A stretch of 64,000 bases of DNA from Rhizorhapis suberifaciens (GTDB lineage: Bacteria > Pseudomonadota > Alphaproteobacteria > Sphingomonadales > Sphingomonadaceae). Under the pieces are notes generated by a model. The model had not been told where the DNA came from. It ran no database searches and saw nothing but the letters and a program-made list of their open reading frames with translations. Positions 56,024 to 64,000 of the stretch are shown here, one piece after another. Position numbers and translations under genes: made by a program. The first letter of the stretch is position 1. Each line of letters starts with the position of its first letter. Location: assembly GCF_014200045.1 (NCBI RefSeq), contig NZ_JACHOV010000001.1:248001-312000 (forward strand), read 5' to 3'.

Positions 56024-58087
56024 ATGCGACCCGATATTCTCAATCCGCTCTTTGCCGAAATATCGGCGCTGAAAGGCATAGGTCCTCAGCTGACGAAGCC
56101 GCTTGAACGCTTGGGGCTGGCCCGCGTGGTCGATGCGGCGTTTCATCTCCCGCTCAACTGGATCGACCGGAAGCGAGTCACGGAACTCGACATGGCCGAT
56201 GCAGGTCGCACGATTTCCATCGAACTGACGCCGGTGGATTACAAGGCGAGCGGCAGCGCCCGCGCCCCTTTCCGGGTCCACGCTACGGATGCACACGGCA
56301 ATTATGTCTCGCTTGTCTATTTCGGAAAAAATTCAGCTTGGGCGCGTAAGCTGCTGCCACTGAAAGAAAAACGCTTCGTTTCCGGCAAGCTCGAACATTA
56401 TGGCCAGGAACTGCAGATCATTCATCCCGACTATGTACTCGCTCCCGAAGAGGCTGGAGACGTACCGGAACGAGAACCAGTGTATAGCCTGTCGGAGGGA
56501 CTGACCAACAACCGGATGCGCCATATTGCCGGCCAGGCCATCGAACGAGCGCCTACTCTGCCCGAATGGATCGAACCGAGTGTAGTCGCGCAGAAGCACT
56601 GGCCGGACTGGGGCGAAGCGCTGCACGCCGCGCATAACGATCCAGCCAACGCAAAACCACGCGAACGACTGGCCTATGACGAAATTTTCGCTGGACAGCT
56701 GGCATTGATGCTGGTGCGGGCGAGCGCGCGAAAGCGGCGCGGCATTCCTATAGAAGGGGACGGCCATCTCCGGGCGATGGTGAAACTGCCTTTTGCTCCC
56801 ACGGGCGCTCAGCGCCGCGCCAGTGACGAAATTGCGGGCGATATGGCGCAGGTTCAGCCGATGCTCCGCCTGCTGCAGGGCGATGTCGGGGCGGGGAAGA
56901 CACTGGTCGCCCTGATGGCGCTTTTGAATGTGGTCGAGGCCGGCGCACAAGGCGCGATGCTTTCCCCGACCGAAATTCTAGCAAGGCAGCATTTCGCCAC
57001 TCTGCAAAAGATGCTCGCAGGCGTCCCGGTCAATATCGCCATTCTCACAGGCCGGGAAAAGGGGAGGGTGCGGGAATCAACCTTGATGGGATTGGCCGAT
57101 GGCTCGATCGATATCCTGGTTGGCACTCATGCCATTTTCCAGGAGGCGGTCGCTTACAAAAAACTGGCCTTGGCTGTCATTGACGAGCAGCACCGCTTCG
57201 GCGTCGCCCAACGCATGATGCTGACGGCGAAGGCGGAACGGGTGCCGCACCTTCTCGCCATGACGGCGACGCCGATCCCGCGCACGCTGACACTCACTTA
57301 TTATGGCGAAATGGACGTGTCGCGCCTCGACGAAATGCCGCCGGGCCGTCAGCCCATTGAAACGCGCGTCATGTCTGCAGAGCGGCTGCCGGAGATTGTC
57401 GATGCCCTCGGCCGCCACATGGCCGGTGGAGGGCAGGCCTATTGGGTATGCCCGCTGGTCGAGGAAAGCGAAAAGATCGATCTCGCCGCGGCTGAACATC
57501 GGGCCGAATCGCTGCGCCTGCGCTTTGGCGATTCCATTGGCCTTGTTCACGGCCGAATGAAGGGGCCAGAGAAGGACGCGGTGATGGAACGCTTCCAGCG
57601 TGGCGATATCAAGGTCCTGGTGGCGACTACCGTCATTGAGGTCGGGGTCGACGTCCCCAACTCAAGTCTTATGGTCGTCGAAGGGGCCGACCGTTTCGGC
57701 CTAGCCCAACTGCACCAGTTGAGGGGCAGGGTAGGGCGCGGGGACAAGAAATCGATCTGCCTTCTCATTCGAGGCAACGCCCTTAGCGAAACGGCGCGTG
57801 CGCGGCTGGCGCTGATGCGCGAAACCAATGACGGCTTCCGCATAGCAGAGGAGGACCTTCGCCTGCGCGGGGCGGGTGAAATATTGGGTACACGCCAGTC
57901 AGGTGAGGCGCAGTTCAAGCTTGCGACGCCCGAACAGATTGATGCGCTCGTTTCCATTGCCCGCGACGACGCTCGGCTGCTGGTGGAGCGCGATGGCGGT
58001 TTGGGAAGCGCTCGGGGCGAAGCGGCCCGGACATGCCTCTACCTCTTCGAGCGCGATGCCGCCGTCGCCCTGCTGCGGAGCGGCTGA
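56024..58087 (+). CDS. recG: ATP-dependent DNA helicase RecG
   Basis: A 687-residue branch-migration helicase. The N-terminal wedge/OB domain includes GIGPQLTKPLERLG and FHLPLNWIDR. The motor carries GDVGAGKT (Walker A), IDEQHRFGVAQR (motif II), [23 protein letters not shown] and QLRGRVGRG. The ATG at 56024 is taken as the start, since it begins the conserved N-terminus and the upstream frame overlaps sdhE. It is divergent from sdhE. Confidence 0.96.
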   Translation: MRPDILNPLFAEISALKGIGPQLTKPLERLGLARVVDAAFHLPLNWIDRKRVTELDMADAGRTISIELTPVDYKASGSARAPFRVHATDAHGNYVSLVYFGKNSAWARKLLPLKEKRFVSGKLEHYGQELQIIHPDYVLAPEEAGDVPEREPVYSLSEGLTNNRMRHIAGQAIERAPTLPEWIEPSVVAQKHWPDWGEALHAAHNDPANAKPRERLAYDEIFAGQLALMLVRASARKRRGIPIEGDGHLRAMVKLPFAPTGAQRRASDEIAGDMAQVQPMLRLLQGDVGAGKTLVALMALLNVVEAGAQGAMLSPTEILARQHFATLQKMLAGVPVNIAILTGREKGRVRESTLMGLADGSIDILVGTHAIFQEAVAYKKLALAVIDEQHRFGVAQRMMLTAKAERVPHLLAMTATPIPRTLTLTYYGEMDVSRLDEMPPGRQPIETRVMSAERLPEIVDALGRHMAGGGQAYWVCPLVEESEKIDLAAAEHRAESLRLRFGDSIGLVHGRMKGPEKDAVMERFQRGDIKVLVATTVIEVGVDVPNSSLMVVEGADRFGLAQLHQLRGRVGRGDKKSICLLIRGNALSETARARLALMRETNDGFRIAEEDLRLRGAGEILGTRQSGEAQFKLATPEQIDALVSIARDDARLLVERDGGLGSARGEAARTCLYLFERDAAVALLRSG

Positions 58088-58228
58088 TTTCAATCGGCCA
58101 TTAATCCTGCAAAATCAACGTTCCTTTCTTGAAGCAGTGTTGCAGCATTTCAGGCCCATCGGACCACGCCTCGACCGACTTGAACGGAAAGGCCGAAACC
58201 TCAGCGGTCCTTCCGCGTTCCCTCGACC

Positions 58229-59341
58229 ATGACTCGAACGGACCTCAGCCTCGCTCCACCAGCGACCCCGCTCGGTGCGCTGGCCATGATTGCCGCCGCC
58301 ATCCTGACCGCACTTGTCCTGCACAAGTTTGCTTTCTGGCTCGCCAAGCGCCTCATGCAGCACACGCGACGAGAGGATGACGACATTGTCTTGCATGCCC
58401 TGCAGCAGCCTGTTCGCTGGCTGATGGTGCTGGTGGGTTTAGGCATTGTGATAGAGCCCCTGCCACTTGGCGAGGCGCTGGACCGCTATTGGGCCATTGG
58501 TTCGCGGATGTTGCTCGCAGCCCTCATCGGCTGGATGGCCATCGCGTTCATCGGCGCTTTGCGGCAGATCGTGGAATTGCGCAACGACATTAGCGTCGCC
58601 GATAATCTTCGCGCCCGCCGCCGGCGCACCCGCGTCGCCATCCTCCATCGTATCGTACAGTTCGTCATCGGCTTCATCACGCTCGCCATGATGCTGATCG
58701 CCATTCCGGGAGTGCGCGCCATTGGCGTGACCCTGATGGCTTCTGCGGGCATTGCCGGACTGGTGCTCGGCGCTGCCGCCCAACCAGCGCTCAAAAATCT
58801 TCTGGCCGGGATTCAGATGGCCTTTACCGAACCCATCCGACTGGATGACGTAGTGATCGTAGAGGGGGAGTGGGGCCGAATCGAAGAAATCAGCCTCACC
58901 TATGTTGTCGTCCGCCTATGGGACGATCGTCGGCTGGTGGTCCCCGTCTCGTGGTTCCTGGAAAAGCCCTTCCAGAACTGGACCCGCGAAACCAGTCACT
59001 TGCTGGGGACTGTCTTTTTCCATGTCGATCCGGCTGCCGATGTCGCCCGCATCCGGCGCAAGATCGAGGAGACGGCTGCATCCAATTCCCGCTGGGACAA
59101 ACGCGTTGTCGTGCTTCAGGTAACTGAACACCGCCCGGAAGCGCTGGAACTTCGCGCGCTGCTGAGTGCCGGGAATGCCGGCGACGCCTTTGACCTGCGT
59201 TGCGACGTGCGCGAAGCCGTGATGACGTTCCTACGCGATGAAATGCCGGAAGCACTGCCTCGCAACCGTCACCTCGTCGGCGGTGCGGAGGTGGACCGGC
59301 CCATTTTCCTTACGGAGGAAGAGGCGTTGAATGCGAATTGA
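58229..59341 (+). CDS. MscS-family mechanosensitive channel
   Basis: A 370-residue membrane protein with an N-terminal set of four hydrophobic segments. The pore helix region GVTLMASAGIAGLVLGAAAQPALKN is followed by the beta domain LDDVVIVEGEWGRIEEISLTYVVVRLWDDRRLVVP and a cytoplasmic alpha/beta part. These features define MscS-like channels that release solutes under low-osmotic shock. It follows recG by 141 bases with no clear ribosome-binding site before the ATG. Confidence 0.9.
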   Translation: MTRTDLSLAPPATPLGALAMIAAAILTALVLHKFAFWLAKRLMQHTRREDDDIVLHALQQPVRWLMVLVGLGIVIEPLPLGEALDRYWAIGSRMLLAALIGWMAIAFIGALRQIVELRNDISVADNLRARRRRTRVAILHRIVQFVIGFITLAMMLIAIPGVRAIGVTLMASAGIAGLVLGAAAQPALKNLLAGIQMAFTEPIRLDDVVIVEGEWGRIEEISLTYVVVRLWDDRRLVVPVSWFLEKPFQNWTRETSHLLGTVFFHVDPAADVARIRRKIEETAASNSRWDKRVVVLQVTEHRPEALELRALLSAGNAGDAFDLRCDVREAVMTFLRDEMPEALPRNRHLVGGAEVDRPIFLTEEEALNAN

Positions 59342-59347
59342 GGCGAT

Positions 59348-59686
59348 CTACCAGGCCGGCTGTCGGCCCGGAATAAGCGACAGCATCCGGGCGTAGGTCC
59401 GATCGCATACGGGCGTGACGAATTCCGTGCCTATCCGGCCGTCCTCCACCCAACGCACCAACGCCTCGACCTTCCCGCACAGCGGAAGCTGAACGATCAA
59501 GCGCTCGCTTTTGCTGACCGGCGCTTCTGTGCGCGCCATCAGGCCCAATGGGGAAATGTTGACCACGTGAAGATCGCCGTCCCCCTGATGAGAGGAAAAG
59601 CTGGTCTTGAAATCGACAAGGTCCCGGCCTGTCCGGCGGAGATGGGCTGGACTTGCAGGCTCGCTCAGCGAACGCAGATTCTTCAT
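59348..59686 (-). CDS. PilZ-domain protein
   Basis: A 112-residue single PilZ domain. Both c-di-GMP contacts are present: R-x3-R (RRTGR) near residue 20 and N-x-S-x2-G (NISPLGLM), followed by the barrel strand RIGTEFV. It can therefore bind c-di-GMP and probably acts as a small signalling adaptor. A CtrA-type half-site (59751-59758) lies 65 bases upstream of its start. Confidence 0.82.
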   Translation of the reverse strand: MKNLRSLSEPASPAHLRRTGRDLVDFKTSFSSHQGDGDLHVVNISPLGLMARTEAPVSKSERLIVQLPLCGKVEALVRWVEDGRIGTEFVTPVCDRTYARMLSLIPGRQPAW

Positions 59687-59750
59687 ATATGCACTCCGCT
59701 CTTCCCCATCGGAAAGTATCGCGAAATTTACTAAAGGAATCTGGCCGTAG

Positions 59751-59758
59751 ATGGTTAA
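59751..59758 (-). promoter_or_regulatory. CtrA half-site upstream of the PilZ gene
   Basis: ATGGTTAA on the + strand is the exact reverse complement of the CtrA half-site TTAACCAT. A second half at the right distance is not evident, so the call is tentative. Confidence 0.3.
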
Positions 59759-59780
59759 CGCGTTGAAAAAAAACTGTTGA

Positions 59781-60995
59781 TCAATCCACTATGACGCCAT
59801 GCTTCTTCGTTCCAAAGCTTATCTTGTCTCCGAGGGCAACAGGCGTAAGGGGATCGCTTACCGCAACATCGTTGATACGAATGGCCCCTTCACTCACCTT
59901 GCGCTTCACCTCCTTGTTCGAAGCAGCAAAACCTAAGCCTGTGAGAGCCTGCATTACAGTCATCTCCGCCACGAGCTTGACCGCAGGAAGGTTGGCGTCG
60001 GCAGCGCCCTCTTCAAATGTGCGTCGCGCGGTTTCCGCCGCCTGCGCGGCTGCGGCGGGCCCCCGGCAAAGGGCTGTCGCTTCGTTTGCGAGGATCTTCT
60101 TGACCTCGTTGATTTCGCTGCCCTGCAATGTCGCCAGCCGGTCGATTTCGTTCGCAGGAAGGTCGGTGAACAACCTCAGGCGGGCGGCGACATCCCGGTC
60201 ATCGGTGTTCCGCCAGAACTGCCAATAGTCATAGTCCGAAAGCTGCTCTTCGTTCAGCCATACCGCGCCGCCGACCGTCTTGCCCATTTTGGTGCCGTCG
60301 GCATTGGTGAGAAGCGGCGTCGTGAGCCCGAAGACTTGCGTTCCGTCCATGCGGCGCGCCAATTCCACGCCATTGACAATATTGCCCCATTGGTCCGATC
60401 CGCCCATCTGCAACCGGCAGGCGGCGCGCCGGGACAATTCCATAAAGTCATAGGCTTGGAGGATCATGTAATTGAATTCCAGGAAACTCAGCGACTGTTC
60501 GCGATCGAGGCGCATTTTCACCGAATCGAAGCTCAGCATTCGATTGACGGAGAAATGCTGGCCGACTTCGCGCAGGAAAGGGATGTACTCAAGCTTGTCC
60601 AGCCACTCGGCATTGTCCAGCATGATTGCGTCGGTCGGCCCATCGCCGAAGGTCAGGAACCGTTCGAACACACGCCGGATCGACGCCACATTCTGCTCGA
60701 TGATGTCTTCTGTGAGGAGCTTGCGTGCTTCATCCTTAAAGCTTGGGTCGCCAATCTTGCCCGTGCCGCCGCCCATGAGGACAATTGGCTTGTGCCCGGC
60801 CTTCTGCAACTGGCGCAGCATCATGATGGACACAAGATGGCCGACATGCAGCGAAGGAGCGGTGGGATCAAAACCGATATATCCCGGAACGATCTGCTTG
60901 GCGGCCAACTCATCCAGCCCTTCGGCATCGGTGATCTGGTGGATATAGCCGCGCTGGTCGAGTAAGCGGAGGAGATCGGATTTGAATTCTGTCAT
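59781..60995 (-). CDS. tyrS: Tyrosyl-tRNA synthetase
   Basis: A 404-residue class I synthetase of the TyrRS-S type. The HIGH-like motif is SLHVGHLVS, the tyrosine site includes YMILQAYDF and GGSDQWGNI, and the KMSKS-like motif is KMGKT. A C-terminal S4 domain ([19 protein letters not shown]) binds tRNA. The ATG at 60995 is preferred over an in-frame start at 61010 because the family N-terminus ([17 protein letters not shown]) starts there. Confidence 0.96.
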   Translation of the reverse strand: MTEFKSDLLRLLDQRGYIHQITDAEGLDELAAKQIVPGYIGFDPTAPSLHVGHLVSIMMLRQLQKAGHKPIVLMGGGTGKIGDPSFKDEARKLLTEDIIEQNVASIRRVFERFLTFGDGPTDAIMLDNAEWLDKLEYIPFLREVGQHFSVNRMLSFDSVKMRLDREQSLSFLEFNYMILQAYDFMELSRRAACRLQMGGSDQWGNIVNGVELARRMDGTQVFGLTTPLLTNADGTKMGKTVGGAVWLNEEQLSDYDYWQFWRNTDDRDVAARLRLFTDLPANEIDRLATLQGSEINEVKKILANEATALCRGPAAAAQAAETARRTFEEGAADANLPAVKLVAEMTVMQALTGLGFAASNKEVKRKVSEGAIRINDVAVSDPLTPVALGDKISFGTKKHGVIVD

Positions 60996-61027
60996 AGCGC
61001 GCGGGCGCATAGCATGGGGTTGCTGTC

Positions 61028-61582
61028 TTGGGTAGGGTATTGGCGAACAGGACCCTGGTGCGTCATCCGGCGAGCCAGGGTTCCGCGGGCCTCATGTGCG
61101 CGGTTGAGGTGTCGATGCTTCACTCCTGCGCGCTGCAGTTGGATTACCGGGTTACAGGTGACACAGATGTGCTGAAGCTGCCCCCCATTGCTAATCCCGA
61201 GCGAGCGGACAATCTTTGGCAAACGACCTGTTTTGAGCTGTTCGTTGCGCTGGATGGCGGAAAATATGCGGAGTTCAACTTTTCGCCATCCACCTGCTGG
61301 GCGGGGTACCGTTTCGAAGGCTATCGGAATGGCATGCAGGTTCTGACAGGAGTGGAGCCTGTGGTGCGTTTTGCCGTGGAGAGAGAGGCGCTGCGGCTTA
61401 CCGCGATTCTCGATCTTGGGAATTTGGTCCGCGATCTCAACGGCCCCGCAGGCATCTCAGCCGTCCTTGAACAGCGGGATGGGAAGACCTCCTGGTGGGC
61501 GCTGAACCATCCTGGCGGAAAGCCGGATTTTCATCATTGGGATTGCTTTGCGCTGAAACTGGGGGCAGCGAGAGAATCATGA
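61028..61582 (+). CDS. DOMON-like domain-containing protein
   Basis: A protein of up to 184 residues with a beta-sandwich pattern: [49 protein letters not shown] and [10 protein letters not shown]. These fit a family annotated as DOMON-like, possibly binding sugars or haem; the function is unknown. The start is uncertain: TTG at 61028 (GGGG eight bases upstream) or TTG at 61040. Its stop overlaps the NamZ-type gene by ATGA, so both are probably used together. Confidence 0.65.
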   Translation: MGRVLANRTLVRHPASQGSAGLMCAVEVSMLHSCALQLDYRVTGDTDVLKLPPIANPERADNLWQTTCFELFVALDGGKYAEFNFSPSTCWAGYRFEGYRNGMQVLTGVEPVVRFAVEREALRLTAILDLGNLVRDLNGPAGISAVLEQRDGKTSWWALNHPGGKPDFHHWDCFALKLGAARES

Positions 61583-62781
61583 AATTTGGCATTGATCGAC
61601 TTCTATCCGACAACAGCTTTCGCGCTCCTTTGGCGGGCAAGCGCGTCGCGTTGCTGGCTCATCCTGCCTCGGTCACGGCAGACCTCACCCATAGTCTGGA
61701 TGCTTTGGCCGCTTGCCAAGATATTCGCCTGACTGCCGCCTTTGGCCCGCAGCATGGCCTGCGCGGGGACAAGCAGGATAATATGGTGGAATCGGCCGAC
61801 TTCAACGATCCCATTCACGGCATTCCCGTCTTCAGTCTTTATGGTGAAGTACGGCGACCAACCGACCAGATGATGGATAGGTTCGATGTGATTCTCATCG
61901 ATCTTCAAGATTTGGGGTGCCGCATCTACACCTTTATCACAACACTGCTTTACGTGCTCGAAGCGGCGGCCAAGCACGGTAAACAGGTGGTGGTGCTGGA
62001 CCGGCCCAACCCGGCAGGACGCCCTGTGGAAGGGCTAATCCTTCGTCCGGGTTGGGAAAGCTTTGTCGGTGCTGGCCCCATCCCCATGCGGCATGGATTG
62101 ACGCTAGGAGAATTGGGGCAGTGGTTCATTGACCATTACAAACTCGACGTCGATTATTCTGCCATTGGAATGGAGGGATGGCGGCCGGAATCCGGACCTG
62201 GCTATGGCTGGCCTGGGGAGAACCGGATCTGGATCAATCCCAGCCCCAATGCCCCTAACGTCAACATGGCGCGGGCCTATGCCGGTACGGTCATGCTGGA
62301 AGGAGCCACCTTGTCAGAAGGGCGCGGCACCACCAGACCGCTTGAACTTTTTGGTGCGCCAGATATCGACGCCCGCGCTGTAATTGCCGAAATGCGCCGC
62401 CTGGCACCGCATTGGCTGGCCGGATGTGTGCTCCGCGATTGCTGGTTCGAACCTACGTTCCACAAGCATGTAGGCAAGCTTTGCAGCGGTATTCATATCC
62501 ACGCGGAGGGGCGGTTTTATGATCATGCGGCCTTTCGCCCCTGGCGCGTACAAGCATTGGCGTTCAAAGCGATCCGATCACTTTCACCCGACTATGACTT
62601 ATGGCGTGACTTTCCCTATGAATATGAACTTGGAAAGCTGCCCATCGACGTGATCAACGGCAGTCCGCTACTGCGGGAATGGGTCGATGATAGCGCGGCG
62701 CGTCCCGATGATCTTGATGCATTGGCACTGCCTGATGAGCAGGCTTGGGAGCAAGAACGGCGGGCTTTTCTTCTTTATTGA
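61579..62781 (+). CDS. DUF1343 (NamZ-type) exo-beta-N-acetylmuramidase
   Basis: A 400-residue protein of the DUF1343 family, whose characterised member NamZ releases MurNAc from the non-reducing end of peptidoglycan fragments. Family stretches are LLAHPASVTADLTHSLD, FGPQHGLRGDKQDNM, DLQDLGCRIYTFITTL, VVLDRPNPAGR, LEGATLSEGRGTTRPLE and ADIDVINGSP-like KLPIDVINGSPLL. No signal peptide is visible, so a cytoplasmic recycling role is possible. It is coupled to the DOMON-like gene by ATGA. Confidence 0.85.
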   Translation: MKFGIDRLLSDNSFRAPLAGKRVALLAHPASVTADLTHSLDALAACQDIRLTAAFGPQHGLRGDKQDNMVESADFNDPIHGIPVFSLYGEVRRPTDQMMDRFDVILIDLQDLGCRIYTFITTLLYVLEAAAKHGKQVVVLDRPNPAGRPVEGLILRPGWESFVGAGPIPMRHGLTLGELGQWFIDHYKLDVDYSAIGMEGWRPESGPGYGWPGENRIWINPSPNAPNVNMARAYAGTVMLEGATLSEGRGTTRPLELFGAPDIDARAVIAEMRRLAPHWLAGCVLRDCWFEPTFHKHVGKLCSGIHIHAEGRFYDHAAFRPWRVQALAFKAIRSLSPDYDLWRDFPYEYELGKLPIDVINGSPLLREWVDDSAARPDDLDALALPDEQAWEQERRAFLLY

Positions 62782-62837
62782 TGTATGATCGCTTCTGCTT
62801 GGGGGCATTACGCTCCTAAGTTACATTGAGCGATGCA

Positions 62838-63701
62838 ATGAACATTCAAAAGCCAGTTACGACGTCCTCTCCGGTGGCTGCTCGTCCTCCGATGGTGGGA
62901 GTGCGGGAAGTGGTGGGTTCGTCGCTTGGCGGACCACTGAAAAGGGCAAAGGTTCGCGCCATTTTGGTGGGTGAGCGCATCGACACGCGCAACCTGGCTG
63001 GATTTGTGGAACCCGAAAGCCTTGAGACCGAAGGGTTGGGCGCGGTGTTCGTGTTCCGCTACGGCGTTCTCGTGCTGTTCGGCGCTAAAGATGGGATTGA
63101 ACAGGACCTGCTGGAGCGCCTGAAGGACCACATCATCGACCCGCTGGACGTGCCGGAGATCGAAAAGGCGTCTGTCGAAATAAGGCCGTCAGCCGACGAG
63201 CAGGTGGATTCGAGCGGTCATATCATCCTGCGCGAAGGGGGAATTGAGCGGTTGCTGCTTGTGGCAACAGTGCTGGCGCGCAGCGTTGTGCTCGCAAGGG
63301 ACGAAAGCCGCATTGCACAGACATTCGACCGCATTGAACCTCTGGTCACTGCGCTGCGCTCGCGGGGCCGGGCGGGGCTGCCGATTCGACGGGTGATGCA
63401 GGACATTGGCGAGGTTCTGGATGCGCGGCACCGCGTTGTGGGCCGTGCGCAAGTGGGTGAGAAGCCCGACCTGTTATGGGACCATCCCGAACTCGACCGG
63501 CTTTATGCCCGTTTGGAGGCGGAATATGAGCTGGACGAGCGGGCCGAGGTGATCGGCGCAAAGCTGGAGGTTATCGGCGACACCGCGGACGCGCTGCTTA
63601 ATCTGGTGCAGGACAAGCGTGCCGTGCGCCTTGAACTGGCGATCATCGCGCTGATCGCGTTCGAAGTGGCACTGACGGTCTACGATCGGTGGCTGGTTTA
63701 G
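62838..63701 (+). CDS. RMD1/DUF155-family membrane protein
   Basis: A 287-residue protein with the family layout: a soluble N-terminal domain (AVFVFRYGVLVLFGA, IIDPLDVPE), an acidic helical middle (DIGEVLDARHRVVGRAQVGEKPDLLWDHPELDRLY as landmark), and a single membrane segment at the very end (LAIIALIAFEVALTVYDRW). Yeast relatives localise to mitochondria; the bacterial function is not known. The ATG at 62838 is chosen; a TTG four codons earlier is also in frame. Confidence 0.75.
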   Translation: MNIQKPVTTSSPVAARPPMVGVREVVGSSLGGPLKRAKVRAILVGERIDTRNLAGFVEPESLETEGLGAVFVFRYGVLVLFGAKDGIEQDLLERLKDHIIDPLDVPEIEKASVEIRPSADEQVDSSGHIILREGGIERLLLVATVLARSVVLARDESRIAQTFDRIEPLVTALRSRGRAGLPIRRVMQDIGEVLDARHRVVGRAQVGEKPDLLWDHPELDRLYARLEAEYELDERAEVIGAKLEVIGDTADALLNLVQDKRAVRLELAIIALIAFEVALTVYDRWLV

Positions 63702-63730
63702 GACCGGCATCGGCCTTCGGAAGTCAGGCT

Positions 63731-64000
63731 TTATGCCTGTCGTGCAGCGGCTCTTGCACTTAGCAGATCCCACAGACCGCGATGTTGGCCCAAAAGTTGG
63801 CGTGCGCCAAAATATACCGCCCGTTCAACGGCCTCGTCCTCACAAATCGCAACTGCCACGGCCAAGGTTTCCTGCCGGCCAGGCAATGTGCTGCGGTGGG
63901 GACTTAGGCCTAAACGCAGGGCTGCTGCATCCAAGATACGGCGGACGGCCACCCAGTCTAAGACCAATGCAAAAGCCGCGCCGACGGCGCAGCCGCGACG
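63731..64000 (-). CDS. Unrecognised protein, 5' end outside the window
   Basis: The last 89 codons of a minus-strand gene; the frame is open to the window edge, so the N-terminus is missing. The visible part is rich in Ala, Arg and Leu (RRILDAAALRLGLSPHRS, AVERAVYFGARQLLGQ) with no membrane segment or known motif that I can name. It converges on the RMD1-family gene with 29 bases between stops. Confidence 0.5.
   Translation of the reverse strand, partial: RRGCAVGAAFALVLDWVAVRRILDAAALRLGLSPHRSTLPGRQETLAVAVAICEDEAVERAVYFGARQLLGQHRGLWDLLSARAAARQA

Noticed and set aside
1-64000. CRISPR arrays, prophage, toxin-antitoxin pairs or integrons
   Set aside because: No regularly spaced direct repeats, integrase, capsid or tail genes, or typical toxin-antitoxin gene pairs were found on reading both strands.

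Overview
The window is ordinary, gene-dense chromosome of an alphaproteobacterium, most likely a sphingomonad (Sphingobium/Sphingomonas type). This rests on the GC-rich coding sequence, a CckA-ChpT phosphorelay, an alphaproteobacterial SOS box (GTTC-N7-GTTC) at recA, a perfect CtrA box (TTAA-N7-TTAA), DUF2062/DUF4153/DUF4242 families, and dispersed hairpins built on CTTGTCGA- and CTCGACTTCGCTCG-type cores. I see no phage, insertion sequence, CRISPR array or rRNA operon. Two tRNA genes are present: Leu(TAG) and Glu(TTC).

Layout. 1-16.7 kb: PPK2 tail, greB, lytic transglycosylase, dapA, smpB, DUF2062 protein, HerA-like ATPase, cckA with a receiver protein, recA, fRMsr, arfB, RluA-type synthase, and an orphan ParA with a ribbon-helix-helix-like partner flanked by two SPOR proteins. 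16.7-23 kb, all minus strand: DUF3089 protein, ruvX, then a three-gene cassette (unknown 194-aa protein, Tzs/Ipt-type isopentenyltransferase, LOG phosphoribohydrolase), then pyrB and a dihydroorotase that has lost its metal ligands. 23-31 kb: CDP-alcohol transferase, DUF4153 protein, gatC-gatA-(small membrane protein)-gatB, two small exported proteins, tRNA-Leu. 31-39 kb is largely proteostasis and envelope: tig, a glycosyltransferase, clpP, clpX, an HxlR regulator with divergent oxidoreductase, mtgA, rpoH. 39-46.6 kb: rluD, a JAMM protease, chpT and a chemotaxis operon cheA-cheW-cheY-cheB-cheR with a CtrA box in front of it. 46.7-64 kb: tRNA-Glu, recJ, an ABC exporter pair, DUF4242 and BON proteins, mfd, sdhE, recG, an MscS channel, a PilZ protein, tyrS, a DOMON-like protein with a NamZ-type muramidase, an RMD1-family protein and the end of an unrecognised gene.

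How the genes work together. CckA (6816-9212) and ChpT (40624-41268) are two successive steps of the relay that phosphorylates CtrA. The CtrA box 48 bases before cheA suggests that the same relay controls chemotaxis. recA, recJ, recG, mfd and ruvX form a scattered repair set, and tig, clpP, clpX and rpoH a protein quality-control set.

The most unusual element is the ipt-LOG cassette. Together the two enzymes would make a prenylated adenine nucleotide and release the free cytokinin base, a plant hormone. The cassette sits between ruvX and pyrB and starts with a protein I cannot identify.
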